7,598 bases of DNA, from contig CALDPW010000054.1 in the NCBI GenBank assembly GCA_937911885.1, positions 1 through 7,598 of the forward strand. The letters run 5' to 3'. This stretch comes from an uncultured Clostridia bacterium. GTDB lineage: Bacteria; Bacillota; Clostridia; Christensenellales; UBA1242. Positions 1 to 6,833 of the stretch are shown in pieces. A program made the position numbers and the translations under genes. The first letter of the stretch is position 1. The number at the start of each line of letters is the position of its first letter. The notes below the pieces were generated by a model. The model saw only the letters and a program-made list of their open reading frames with translations, made no database searches and was not told the DNA's origin.

Positions 1-66
1 AACAACAACTACAACAACAGCAGCAACAACAACTACAACAACAACTACAACTACAACAACAACTAG
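1..66. repeat. Trinucleotide low-complexity tract (AAC/TAC; GTT/GTA on the minus strand)
   Basis: Positions 1-63 are almost entirely AAC and TAC triplets with two AGC triplets (19-24). Read on the minus strand in the frame of the overlapping ORF they give valine and alanine only. On the plus strand the three frames would give Asn/Tyr, Thr or Gln runs. The tract touches the window edge, so its true length is unknown. Triplet repeats of this kind can change length by slippage and are frequent at assembly ends. Confidence 0.85.
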
Positions 67-381
67 ACCAATAACAACTACAACTGCTGCAATAGTACAA
101 ACTAAGTATGAAGTTTTATATGGTTTTAAGTTTAACTTATCAAGTTCTAATTGTAATTCACGATAGCAATCGTTAAGCATTTTGGTTTGTGCACTTGTGT
201 TTTTGTTGCTATATTCAAGTTTTGCAATTTCTAAATGAAGTTCGCGTGCTCGGTTATAATTTGTTCTAAAATTTTCAACCGAAAAAGCTAAATTAAAGTT
301 TTGTTGTGCAAGTTGTTCGGCTTTTTGTTTATTATTTAAAATATTTTGTAGTGCTTGGTGGTTTATATTAAAGTTTATCAT
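1..381 (-). CDS. Partial gene: DnaC-like helical N-domain running into a poly-valine tract
   Basis: This is an open frame of 127 codons with no stop before the left edge. The ATG (381-379) overlaps the TGA of the upstream gene as ATGA, and GAGGTGG lies just upstream as a ribosome binding site, so translation is probably coupled. Residues 1-87 are hydrophilic and helical (for example RARELHLEIAKLE at 44-56 and RELQLELDKLNLKP at 74-87). In length, pattern and position after a DnaD/DnaB-like gene they resemble the N-terminal region of clostridial DnaC/DnaI-type helicase loaders. Such loaders normally continue into a Cys-x-x-Cys and then an AAA+ ATPase domain. Here residues 93-127 are instead uninterrupted hydrophobic sequence, including 13 Val, 2 Ala and 6 Val up to the edge, encoded by GTT/GTA repeats. 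It could be a real membrane anchor, a repeat-expanded allele or an assembly artefact. The loader identity is inference. Confidence 0.5.
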   Translation of the reverse strand, partial: MINFNINHQALQNILNNKQKAEQLAQQNFNLAFSVENFRTNYNRARELHLEIAKLEYSNKNTSAQTKMLNDCYRELQLELDKLNLKPYKTSYLVCTIAAVVVVIGLVVVVVVVVVVVVVAAVVVVVV

Positions 382-1820
382 AGTTCCACCTCGTTAACAT
401 TATCAAATAATGATTCAATTTCTTCTTTTGAATAAGATTTTGATTTTATAGCTTTACTATTTGTTTTTTGATATGTTGTTTCAAAATCAAGTTTTTCTGC
501 TTTGGCAGCTTCAACCGAATTAATTCCTTTGTTGTGATAAATTGAAAGAACTCTGTTTAAAAATTGCATTGGTTGAATTTTTGTTTTTGAAATATCAACG
601 GCATAGTTTAATACTTCGTTTGAAATATTCCATTCGTTAATCCAAGTGTTATAAAAACTTCTGTCAAACTTGTTAACTGATCTATTTAATCCAAATGCTT
701 CTAAAATATCTTGTATTTTAGAATCAAAAGCTGTTAAATCTTCTAGATGTTCGTTAATTGCAATTGTTGTAAGCAATCCAAGCTTATAAAATTGCATAAT
801 TTTTTGATTCATACCTTCTAATGTTTTAATAAAGCATTTAAAACAATAGTTTGCAACAGTTTTTAAGCTTTCTGAGTCAAATCCTAATTCAAGCCATGGG
901 CTAACATAAGTTTCAACAACAATGCTTAAATTATCATATCTAATACCTAAGTTTTTGCAAACATCTTTTGCGATTGAATAATATTCTTCTTCTTTTTCGA
1001 AGTATTCATCAATTTCTTTAACGCTAAATTTTTTAAGTTCATAACATTTATTTGTTAAAGCGTTTAGTTTTAGGAAGTTGCCCTTTTTCTTTTTAGTTAC
1101 TTTTGCCAAATGAACAAGAGTATCTAGTCCAAATTCTAAATTTATGGTCCAATCTAAAAACATTTGATATTCTTCCATGGTGGCTGCACGTTTTACGCCA
1201 AGTGATGCAAGTATTAGCTTTAAATCGTCATTATGTTTTTCAAGTTCGTTTATTCTGTTCTCAACTTGATCTGCAGTAATTAATCCTTCATAAGCCCAAT
1301 CACGAGCAATTTTTAGTATGTAGGAAGCTCCAATGTCGGCACCTTTTTTATAAACACAATATTCAATAATTTTAATTAAGGCTTCTTGTTCCATGTTTTT
1401 AAATTCAATTAAATAATAGTAGTTTTCAAATTCCTTAATATCAATCATTCTTTTTGAAATTATTGCTTGAATTGTTTCGTTAAACTTTTTGAATTTGTCT
1501 TTATTAAACTTCTTTAAGTGTAGCGAAGAATTTTTTACAGGTAAAAATCTAACTTCCATTGGTGTTAATTCTAGGCATTCAACCAGTTTTAATTCTTCCA
1601 AGCTTTTAAAAATGCTAATAACATCTTCTTTATCAATGTTAAAAATTCTTTCAAATTGTTCAATGGTGTTATCTATTCCATTTTGGCATAAATATAAACC
1701 ATACAAATAAACCTTGCATGCAATAGGATTAAGGTTTGGCAAAAAATCCACAATAAAGGCATTATCAATTGTGGTTTCATTTTTTAATATTAATTCGCTT
1801 GATGGTTTGCAAAATGACAT
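378..1820 (-). CDS. DnaD/DnaB-like replication initiation (primosome) protein
   Basis: This 480-aa protein is probably a helicase-loading factor of the Firmicutes DnaD/DnaB family, which acts with a DnaI/DnaC-type loader to bring the replicative helicase to DnaA-opened DNA and to restart sites. Residues ~20-96 look like the winged-helix N-domain (FIVDFLPNLNPIACKVYLYG, then a recognition-helix-like stretch ending VRFLPV). The rest appears built of repeated helical modules at ~132-190, ~200-275, ~280-365 and ~368-442. The first ends YILKIARDW..EGLIT (167-181) and the last FLNRVLSIYHNKGINSVEAA (420-439), both like the terminal helix of DnaD C-terminal domains. The tail (445-480) is charged and probably disordered. 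Length is near that of B. subtilis DnaB (about 470 aa) and well above DnaD. AAAGGA (1833-1828) lies 7 bases before the ATG. The stop overlaps the next start. Whether it is the DnaB or DnaD orthologue is unresolved. Confidence 0.85.
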   Translation of the reverse strand: MSFCKPSSELILKNETTIDNAFIVDFLPNLNPIACKVYLYGLYLCQNGIDNTIEQFERIFNIDKEDVISIFKSLEELKLVECLELTPMEVRFLPVKNSSLHLKKFNKDKFKKFNETIQAIISKRMIDIKEFENYYYLIEFKNMEQEALIKIIEYCVYKKGADIGASYILKIARDWAYEGLITADQVENRINELEKHNDDLKLILASLGVKRAATMEEYQMFLDWTINLEFGLDTLVHLAKVTKKKKGNFLKLNALTNKCYELKKFSVKEIDEYFEKEEEYYSIAKDVCKNLGIRYDNLSIVVETYVSPWLELGFDSESLKTVANYCFKCFIKTLEGMNQKIMQFYKLGLLTTIAINEHLEDLTAFDSKIQDILEAFGLNRSVNKFDRSFYNTWINEWNISNEVLNYAVDISKTKIQPMQFLNRVLSIYHNKGINSVEAAKAEKLDFETTYQKTNSKAIKSKSYSKEEIESLFDNVNEVEL

Positions 1821-1827
1821 AGCTTTT

Positions 1828-1833
1828 TCCTTT
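1828..1833 (-). promoter_or_regulatory. Ribosome binding site of the DnaD/DnaB-like gene
   Basis: AAAGGA on the minus strand, seven bases before the ATG at 1820, supports this start. Confidence 0.7.
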
Positions 1834-1860
1834 TAGTAAATCTAATATATTTTAAATCAA

Positions 1861-1888
1861 ATTATAATATTATGCAATAATATTTTAA
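1861..1888 (-). promoter_or_regulatory. Predicted sigma-A promoter for the DnaD/DnaB-like gene
   Basis: On the minus strand a perfect -10 TATAAT occupies 1866-1861. A weak -35 TTAAAA (1888-1883) lies 16 bases upstream. The start codon is 40 bases past the -10, a reasonable leader length. In DNA this AT-rich such boxes arise by chance, so confidence is moderate. Confidence 0.5.
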
Positions 1889-1920
1889 TTTTAAAGTTTT
1901 ATAACAAACAAGTAAACCAT

Positions 1921-1949
1921 TTTTTAAAATTTGTGTTTTATGTTATTAT
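1921..1949 (+). promoter_or_regulatory. Predicted extended -10 promoter for sbcDC
   Basis: TG at 1941-1942, one base, then TATTAT (1944-1949) forms an extended -10 box. The -35 position (TTTTTA, 1921-1926) is poor, as is common for extended -10 promoters. It lies about 30 bases before the sbcD start and diverges from the promoter of the DnaD/DnaB-like gene, so the two units share a control region of about 160 bases. No operator palindrome was seen. Confidence 0.45.
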
Positions 1950-1969
1950 TAAAGAAGAAAAAATGATTT

Positions 1970-1974
1970 AGGAG
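1970..1974 (+). promoter_or_regulatory. sbcD: Ribosome binding site of sbcD
   Basis: AGGAG five bases before the ATG at 1980. It fixes the start together with the family-typical opening MRILHTADWHIG. Confidence 0.75.
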
Positions 1975-1979
1975 CTATA

Positions 1980-3179
1980 ATGCGAATTTTACACACTGCC
2001 GATTGGCATATTGGTTGCAAAAGCGACGATTTGAGTCGTTTGCCAGAGCAAATTGATATTTGTAATCAAATAATAAAAATTGCAGATCAAAAAAAGGTGG
2101 ATATGGTTATTATTGCCGGGGATATTTATGATATGTTTATTCCTAGTGCCGAGGCCGAAAAGCTAGTTTTTGATACATTAATAGCGTTATCAAACAACGG
2201 CAATAGAGCAGTTGTTGCTGTTGCAGGTAATCATGACGAACCAAAGCGTTTTTCTAATGCTAACGTTTTTGCAAAAAACTTTAATATATATTTAGTTGGT
2301 GATTTAAATAGGGTTGAAATAGCGCCATTAACCAACAAAAATATTGTTCCTGTTAAAAGTGGAGCAGGATATATTGAGTTCAACACAAAAGCAGGCGAAA
2401 ATGTTGTTGTTGGAACATTGCCATATCCTTCATATTATCGTTTTAATGAAATAAAAAAAGCAGGCGAAAATTTTGATTCAAAACTAAAACAATGGTTAGA
2501 ACCTTGTGTTTCGCATTTTAAAAAAGGATCAATAAACATTTTGGTTAGCCATCTGTTAACATATCCATTAAATTGTAGTGCAGAGGAATATGAAACATAT
2601 GAAACTTTGGGTGGTGCCATTTCGTTTGTAGATAGAAAAAATTTAATTACAAAAGCTGATTATACTGCTCTTGGACACATACATCAAAAAATAGCAGTTG
2701 ATAAAGAAAATCATATTTATTATTCTAGTGCACCAATCAATAAGTTTTTTAATGATGATGTTTACTATGAAAATTCTGTTAAAATTGTTGATTTAAAGCC
2801 GGGTAAAGGTGTTGTTAAAATAGAGGATATTAAAATAAACACAAAACAATTAGATACTAAAGAGGTTAGTTCAATTGAGGAAGCAACAGAATATTTAAAA
2901 GTTAATCCCGATGTGTTAATTAAACTTGTGTTTGTTAATATGGATTATGTTAATCCTGCTGATATAAAGGAACTTAGAAAAAACTTTCCTAATTTAATCA
3001 CTGTTTCGGTAATGCCTAAACTGGGCGATAAATCTTTTAGTGAGGTTACCAAAAAGGATTTATCTACAAAGGAAATTTTTGAAAAGTTTATTGAATATAA
3101 AACAGGCGAAAAACCAGACAAAAAATTAACAGAACTATTTTTGGAACTAATGGGGGAAATTACTTATGAAACCAATTAG
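1980..3179 (+). CDS. sbcD: SbcD, nuclease subunit of the SbcCD complex
   Basis: This is the Mre11-type, Mn-dependent nuclease of the SbcCD complex, which trims DNA ends, opens hairpins and cleaves protein-blocked ends in repair and replication. All phosphoesterase motifs are present: DWHIG (8-12; D8, H10), GDIYD (47-51; D48), GNHDE (83-87; N84, H85), SHL (190-192; H191) and GHIH (232-235; H233, H235). Residues ~275-399 form the C-terminal capping and SbcC-binding part. The length of 399 aa is normal. The gene ends inside sbcC: its last 14 bases, including the stop, overlap the sbcC start, so the two are one operon with coupled translation. Nothing is broken or missing. Confidence 0.96.
   Translation: MRILHTADWHIGCKSDDLSRLPEQIDICNQIIKIADQKKVDMVIIAGDIYDMFIPSAEAEKLVFDTLIALSNNGNRAVVAVAGNHDEPKRFSNANVFAKNFNIYLVGDLNRVEIAPLTNKNIVPVKSGAGYIEFNTKAGENVVVGTLPYPSYYRFNEIKKAGENFDSKLKQWLEPCVSHFKKGSINILVSHLLTYPLNCSAEEYETYETLGGAISFVDRKNLITKADYTALGHIHQKIAVDKENHIYYSSAPINKFFNDDVYYENSVKIVDLKPGKGVVKIEDIKINTKQLDTKEVSSIEEATEYLKVNPDVLIKLVFVNMDYVNPADIKELRKNFPNLITVSVMPKLGDKSFSEVTKKDLSTKEIFEKFIEYKTGEKPDKKLTELFLELMGEITYETN
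3152..3158 (+). promoter_or_regulatory. sbcC: Ribosome binding site of sbcC inside sbcD
   Basis: GGGGGAA seven bases before the sbcC ATG at 3166, within the sbcD coding sequence. It supports this start and the 14-base gene overlap. Confidence 0.65.
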
Positions 3180-5847
3180 GTTAACCATTTGTGGTATTAA
3201 TAGTTATACAACTGCTCAAACAATTGATTTTGAATCGTTAAGCGAAACAAAACTATTTGGAATTTTTGGACAAACTGGTAGTGGTAAAAGCACTATTTTA
3301 GATTGCATTATTTTATCGTTATATGGATCAATTGATCGTGATAATTTATCGAGCGTGGTTAATGTTAATGTTTCTGATGCTTATGTTCAATTTGAATTTG
3401 AACTTAATCAACCAGTTGCAACTAAATATAGGGTAACAAGAACTTTTAAGGTTAGACAAAGTGGCTTAAAAACAGGTGCAGAACTTGTTGATTTAACACA
3501 CAACATTAATCTTGGTGATACAACCGAAAAAGTTAATGAGCAATTATTGCAAATGTTGGGTATTGGCAAAAAAGAATTTTTAAAGTGTATTGCATTACCT
3601 CAAAACGAGTTTGATAAATTTATAACCGATACTCCACAAGAAAGAAAACGTAGTATCGCAAAACTGTTTGATTTGGAAGATTTTGGCGATAATCTTAACA
3701 GAAAAGTTAAGGAAAAAATTGATTTGTTATCAATAAAAAAGGCTACTCTATCCGAGCAGCTTAATACTCATGCAGATGTTACACCACAATATATAAATGA
3801 AATAAAAGAAGAACTAAAACAAGCAACTAAAAAACTTGAAACAAACATAAAAAATGGCGAAAGCTTAAAAGCGTTATATGATAAGGCAAGTGCTCAACTT
3901 GAAAAAAGCAAACAATATTATGCTGCAAAATATATACTTGATGATATAAATGTGCAAAATGCTGATTATTTAAAATTACAAGCCGAATTAGAATTTTTTA
4001 AAGAAAATAAACACCATATCGAAATTTTTAGCATAATGCAAGATAAAATGATTCAAACTTCAAATAATGTTGAAAAATTGCAAGTGTTAACATTAATGGT
4101 AAAAGCGCAAAATGATATTATTGAGGGGTTAAACAACAAACTTAACGAAAATGTTGATAAGCTTGAGGTTCAAAAACTTGCATATAGCAACTTTAAAGTT
4201 CAACTTGAAAGAGTTAAATTTATTAATGATCAAATTGAAAAAAATTCAAGCAAACTTATGCAACTTGAACATCAAGTTGATTTTTTGCAAGGTGAGTATG
4301 AATCTAATTTTGAACAAGCAAGACAATATGAAAAGTTAATTAATGATTCGCTAAAAATAATTGAAAAATTGGATGCAGAATGTGAAGAACTTGATAACAT
4401 TCAACAAAAAATTTCCGAATTTTTAACATTAAGCGAATCGGAAGTATTTGCAAATTACTTAACTGATATTAAAAAATGCTTTAATCAAACCAACATTGAT
4501 CAGGTTATTGATTACAGAGTGTATCAGGATATAACAAAGGCATTATTAAAAATTAATAAATACATTGCGTCGTTTAATGAAAAAACAAATCAACAATTAT
4601 TAATTGCAAACGATCTAAATATTTCTCCTAGTCAAATTAATGGATTAAGCAAAAAAATAGAAGGCGAACTTAACAATAAAGAGCAAAAAATGCTAAAAGA
4701 ACAAGATCGTTTGGCCGGACTGAAAGAAACTGCATTAAAAATTGAGATGCAATCACAACATATTTTATCCAACATTAACGAAGCTAAAGCTGAAATTATT
4801 GAAGTTAACAATGAACTTAAACAATTAAACCAAAGTTTAAGTTATGTTAATGTAGAAGATAATTCGGATGCAATTGTGGCTATTGAAAATGTTATTGAGG
4901 GCATTAAAGGTGAACAGATTGTTGAAGTTGAAAAGTTGAAAAAATTTGAATCCGAAATAAATGCACTAAATGTTTCAAATGGTTTTTTGAATGACGAAAT
5001 AGAAAACCTTAACAAACAACTACCAAAAAACTTTAATCCAGATTTAGCTAATTCGAGCATTACTGATGAAAATTATGCTGAAAATTATGATAAATTAAAT
5101 GAGTTTATTAATAAAAAGAATTATTATGAAACTTTAATTAAAGAGTTAGAGTCTGAGTTGAACGGGAAATATGTTGATGAGGATTACATAACTGAGCTTG
5201 AAGAAGGCTTGGAAAATATTCAAAACAGCATTAACGAACTTAAAGTTGAAACTCGAATTAAAACAAAATTAATTGAAATAAATGAAGAAATATTGCAAAA
5301 CAATAATAAGGCAAATGCAGAATTAAAAGAAGTAACCGAAAAACTTGATTTAATCTTAAACCTACAATCAAAATTGGCTAAAAATGCTCTTGTTGATTTT
5401 GTGGCAGAAGAATACTTGTTGTTAATAACCGATTATGCAAATAAATTTGTTTATAAAATTTCACGTGGCAAATATTTATTGAGTTACGATAGTAAATATA
5501 GCGAATTTATTGCAATTGATAATTTTAACGGTGGTATTAAACGTGGAATTAAAACACTAAGTGGTGGCGAACGTTTTATATTTAGTTTGAGTTTAGCATT
5601 AGGAATATCGCAAAGCATTGCAGTTAATAACAATAAAAACTTTAATTTCTTTTTTATTGATGAAGGGTTTGGAAATTTGAGTGAAGATTATTTAAATGAT
5701 GTGTTGGCTTGTTTTGATAGATTGATAAGAATGGATTTTACTGTGGGATTTATTACTCATGTGGAAAAAATGCAGGAATTTATAACTAGCAAAGTTGTTG
5801 TAACCAAACCTAATAATGAAGTAGGCAGTGTTATAAAGCAATATTAA
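3166..5847 (+). CDS. sbcC: SbcC, SMC-like ATPase subunit of the SbcCD complex
   Basis: This is the Rad50-type ATPase that clamps DNA and gates the SbcD nuclease. The two ATPase halves flank a long coiled coil. The N-lobe carries Walker A GQTGSGKST (35-43) and the Q-loop region ALPQNEFDKFI (143-153; Q146). The C-lobe carries the ABC signature LSGGE (798-802), Walker B FNFFFIDE (826-833), the D-loop region GNLSED (836-841) and the switch histidine in GFITHVE (861-867; H865). Residues ~180-735 are Glu/Lys/Asn/Gln-rich coiled coil. The protein has only six cysteines (9, 47, 141, 406, 438, 849), so there is no Cys-x-x-Cys zinc hook. The probable apex is ~415-470, where the heptad-like pattern gives way to a short mixed segment. 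At 893 aa it is shorter than many SbcC proteins (about 1000-1050). The ATPase motifs are intact, so it should be functional. Confidence 0.95.
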   Translation: MKPIRLTICGINSYTTAQTIDFESLSETKLFGIFGQTGSGKSTILDCIILSLYGSIDRDNLSSVVNVNVSDAYVQFEFELNQPVATKYRVTRTFKVRQSGLKTGAELVDLTHNINLGDTTEKVNEQLLQMLGIGKKEFLKCIALPQNEFDKFITDTPQERKRSIAKLFDLEDFGDNLNRKVKEKIDLLSIKKATLSEQLNTHADVTPQYINEIKEELKQATKKLETNIKNGESLKALYDKASAQLEKSKQYYAAKYILDDINVQNADYLKLQAELEFFKENKHHIEIFSIMQDKMIQTSNNVEKLQVLTLMVKAQNDIIEGLNNKLNENVDKLEVQKLAYSNFKVQLERVKFINDQIEKNSSKLMQLEHQVDFLQGEYESNFEQARQYEKLINDSLKIIEKLDAECEELDNIQQKISEFLTLSESEVFANYLTDIKKCFNQTNIDQVIDYRVYQDITKALLKINKYIASFNEKTNQQLLIANDLNISPSQINGLSKKIEGELNNKEQKMLKEQDRLAGLKETALKIEMQSQHILSNINEAKAEIIEVNNELKQLNQSLSYVNVEDNSDAIVAIENVIEGIKGEQIVEVEKLKKFESEINALNVSNGFLNDEIENLNKQLPKNFNPDLANSSITDENYAENYDKLNEFINKKNYYETLIKELESELNGKYVDEDYITELEEGLENIQNSINELKVETRIKTKLIEINEEILQNNNKANAELKEVTEKLDLILNLQSKLAKNALVDFVAEEYLLLITDYANKFVYKISRGKYLLSYDSKYSEFIAIDNFNGGIKRGIKTLSGGERFIFSLSLALGISQSIAVNNNKNFNFFFIDEGFGNLSEDYLNDVLACFDRLIRMDFTVGFITHVEKMQEFITSKVVVTKPNNEVGSVIKQY

Positions 5848-5850
5848 AAT

Positions 5851-5880
5851 AAAAAGCAGAGAGGTTATCTCTGCTTTTTT
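5851..5880 (+). terminator. Rho-independent terminator of sbcDC, probably bidirectional
   Basis: The arms 5851-5862 and 5868-5879 pair perfectly over 12 bp (core GCAGAGA/TCTCTGC) around the loop GGTTA and end in a T-run at 5875-5880. It starts four bases after the sbcC stop. The left arm is preceded by A-rich sequence, so the minus-strand transcript also ends in a U-rich tail. It can therefore terminate the convergent traX-like gene, whose stop is 40 bases away. Confidence 0.92.
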
Positions 5881-5896
5881 GTATTTAATTATGATA

Positions 5897-5920
5897 ATGC
5901 ACGCGTGCGTGTATATATAT
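5897..5920. repeat. Alternating purine-pyrimidine tract with a 10-bp GC palindrome
   Basis: Twenty-four bases alternate strictly between purine and pyrimidine. They contain the perfect palindrome GCACGCGTGC (5899-5908), then a GT/TA alternating stretch that reaches the stop of the traX-like gene. It lies in the short gap between two convergent genes and stands out in AT-rich surroundings. Such sequence can adopt Z-form or a small cruciform under supercoiling; no function is shown. Confidence 0.6.
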
Positions 5921-6642
5921 TATAATATAATTAATTTGATAATATATAACAATAATATATGCGCTGGGTAAAACCAATAAAATAAATATTTTAAATTTAG
6001 GTTTCCTTTTTTGTTGTTATACAAACATATTAAAGGAATGCTTAGCAATTCAAACAGTAAACAAAAAGTATCAAACGATGGCTTATATAAAACAAACGAA
6101 TCGAACAAAACTTTAATTCCTAGCAAAATTAAAAAACATATTAATTGTTTGTTTGTATTATTTTTGTAAACATAAAATAAAAAGGTTAATAAAATTCCAA
6201 ACAAGCCATAGTCGCAAGTTATATTAAACATGCTAAAAATTATGCAGGTTGCAATTACCAATCCAAATAACAAATAAAACATCATTTGTTTGGTGTCGGA
6301 TTGTTCTCTATAAAATTTATCATATAAAAACATTAATATAGTTGATATTAAAAATGTGATTAAAACATTAAAGAATATTGCATTGTTTGTTATTAAGTAA
6401 AATATTGGTTGCGAAACAATGGAAAATATTAACAATGTTAGCATATATTTGCGTCGATTTTTTGTGTAATAAAATCCCTCAGCAATAAAATATGCAAAAA
6501 TAGGAAAAGCTATTCGACCAATGCTTCTTAAAATATTATATATTATAATTGGCAAACTGGAACAAAAAATCACACCAACATGATCAATTAACATTGAAAC
6601 CAGAGCAATTAACTTTAAATGATTGCGATTTAATTTTTTCAT
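5920..6642 (-). CDS. TraX family integral membrane protein (putative acyltransferase)
   Basis: This 240-aa polytopic protein belongs to the TraX family, named for the F-plasmid pilin N-acetylase. Chromosomal copies are frequent in Firmicutes, generally with unknown substrates. The family-typical N-terminus is clear: NRNHLKLIALVSMLIDHVG (5-23), including the conserved IDH (19-21). It is followed by RSIGRIAFPIFAYFIAEGF (39-57) and a C-terminal FYWFYPAHILLL (221-232). About eight or nine hydrophobic segments are visible (roughly 10-28, 33-57, 65-84, 86-108, 119-138, 145-160, 166-185, 190-207, 219-238). The basic N-terminus (MKK..NR) suggests it faces the cytoplasm. No conjugation genes are near, so a role in pilin acetylation is not supported. 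No good Shine-Dalgarno precedes the ATG; the purine run AGAAG is one base away, which is too close. The gene is convergent with sbcDC and divergent from the 23S gene. Confidence 0.85.
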   Translation of the reverse strand: MKKLNRNHLKLIALVSMLIDHVGVIFCSSLPIIIYNILRSIGRIAFPIFAYFIAEGFYYTKNRRKYMLTLLIFSIVSQPIFYLITNNAIFFNVLITFLISTILMFLYDKFYREQSDTKQMMFYLLFGLVIATCIIFSMFNITCDYGLFGILLTFLFYVYKNNTNKQLICFLILLGIKVLFDSFVLYKPSFDTFCLLFELLSIPLICLYNNKKGNLNLKYLFYWFYPAHILLLYIIKLIIL

Positions 6643-6648
6643 ACTTCT

Positions 6649-6678
6649 ATATTAATATGTTTTTGGTTTTTTTGTAAA
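6649..6678 (-). promoter_or_regulatory. Possible promoter of the traX-like gene (near-leaderless)
   Basis: On the minus strand TTTACA (6678-6673) and TAATAT (6654-6649) are 18 bases apart. The expected transcription start would fall at or within a base or two of the ATG at 6642, giving a leaderless or nearly leaderless mRNA. That fits the lack of a ribosome binding site. The boxes are imperfect and the region is AT-rich. Confidence 0.3.
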
Positions 6679-6756
6679 TGTTTAATATGTAAAAGTATAA
6701 ATTACAACAAAAAATGTTAAAATTCACCTCAAAACATATGGTTAAAATGCACAAAA

Positions 6757-6806
6757 GGGAGTAAAAAGCATGAAACACCCGGTATGGCGGGAAGGGGGAG
6801 TAAAAA
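6757..6806 (+). repeat. Direct repeat GGGAGTAAAAA upstream of the 23S promoter
   Basis: The 11-mer GGGAGTAAAAA occurs at 6757-6767 and again at 6796-6806, with starts 39 bases apart. Both copies lie upstream of the -35 box of the rRNA promoter. The role is unknown: they could be protein binding sites, or the first copy may be a ribosome binding site for the short ORF at 6770. Confidence 0.5.
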
Positions 6807-6814
6807 AAAGATAA
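6770..6814 (+). CDS. Possible 14-codon small ORF (MKHPVWREGGVKKR)
   Basis: ATG at 6770 is followed by 13 sense codons and TAA at 6812-6814. GGGAG (6757-6761) lies eight bases before the start, a well-placed Shine-Dalgarno. The peptide is basic with a single Trp. It sits wholly upstream of the rRNA promoter, so it would need its own promoter; a weak candidate (TTGTAA at 6673, TATAAA at 6697) lies upstream. I recognise no family, and an ORF this short can arise by chance. Confidence 0.2.
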   Translation: MKHPVWREGGVKKR

Positions 6815-6830
6815 AAATTTTTTAAAAAAA
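6801..6830 (+). promoter_or_regulatory. A/T-tract UP-like element of the 23S promoter
   Basis: Runs of A and T (A8 at 6802-6809, then A5, T6 and A7) lie immediately upstream of the -35 box. A/T tracts in this position are typical of UP elements that bind the RNA polymerase alpha C-terminal domain at rRNA promoters. Confidence 0.55.
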
Positions 6831-6833
6831 GTG

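Noticed and set aside
1..66. Plus-strand reading of the left edge as an Asn/Tyr-rich tail ending at TAG (64-66)
   Set aside because: Simple triplet repeats stay open in several frames. The minus-strand frame has a start, a ribosome binding site and coupling to its upstream gene, so it is preferred.
61..110. A single-base frameshift restoring a DnaC Cys-x-x-Cys after CTI (residues 95-97)
   Set aside because: Shifting the frame gives one extra Cys but then a Cys/Ser run with no AspThrGly or other loader motif, so a simple frameshift does not rescue a DnaC sequence.
1489..1710. Plus-strand open frame of 73 codons inside the DnaD/DnaB-like gene
   Set aside because: It is antisense to a well-supported gene, has no recognisable domain and its composition follows from the codons of the other strand.
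2435..2620. Minus-strand open frame inside sbcD
   Set aside because: It is antisense to conserved sbcD sequence, including the SHL motif region, with no independent support.
4151..5060. Short open frames inside sbcC (plus strand 4151-4339, minus strand 4842-5060)
   Set aside because: They lie in the low-complexity coiled-coil coding region and are shadows of sbcC.
6724..6730. TCACCTC as a remnant of the 16S 3' end (anti-Shine-Dalgarno)
   Set aside because: Only seven bases match and none of the conserved 16S sequence precedes it. It is probably coincidence.
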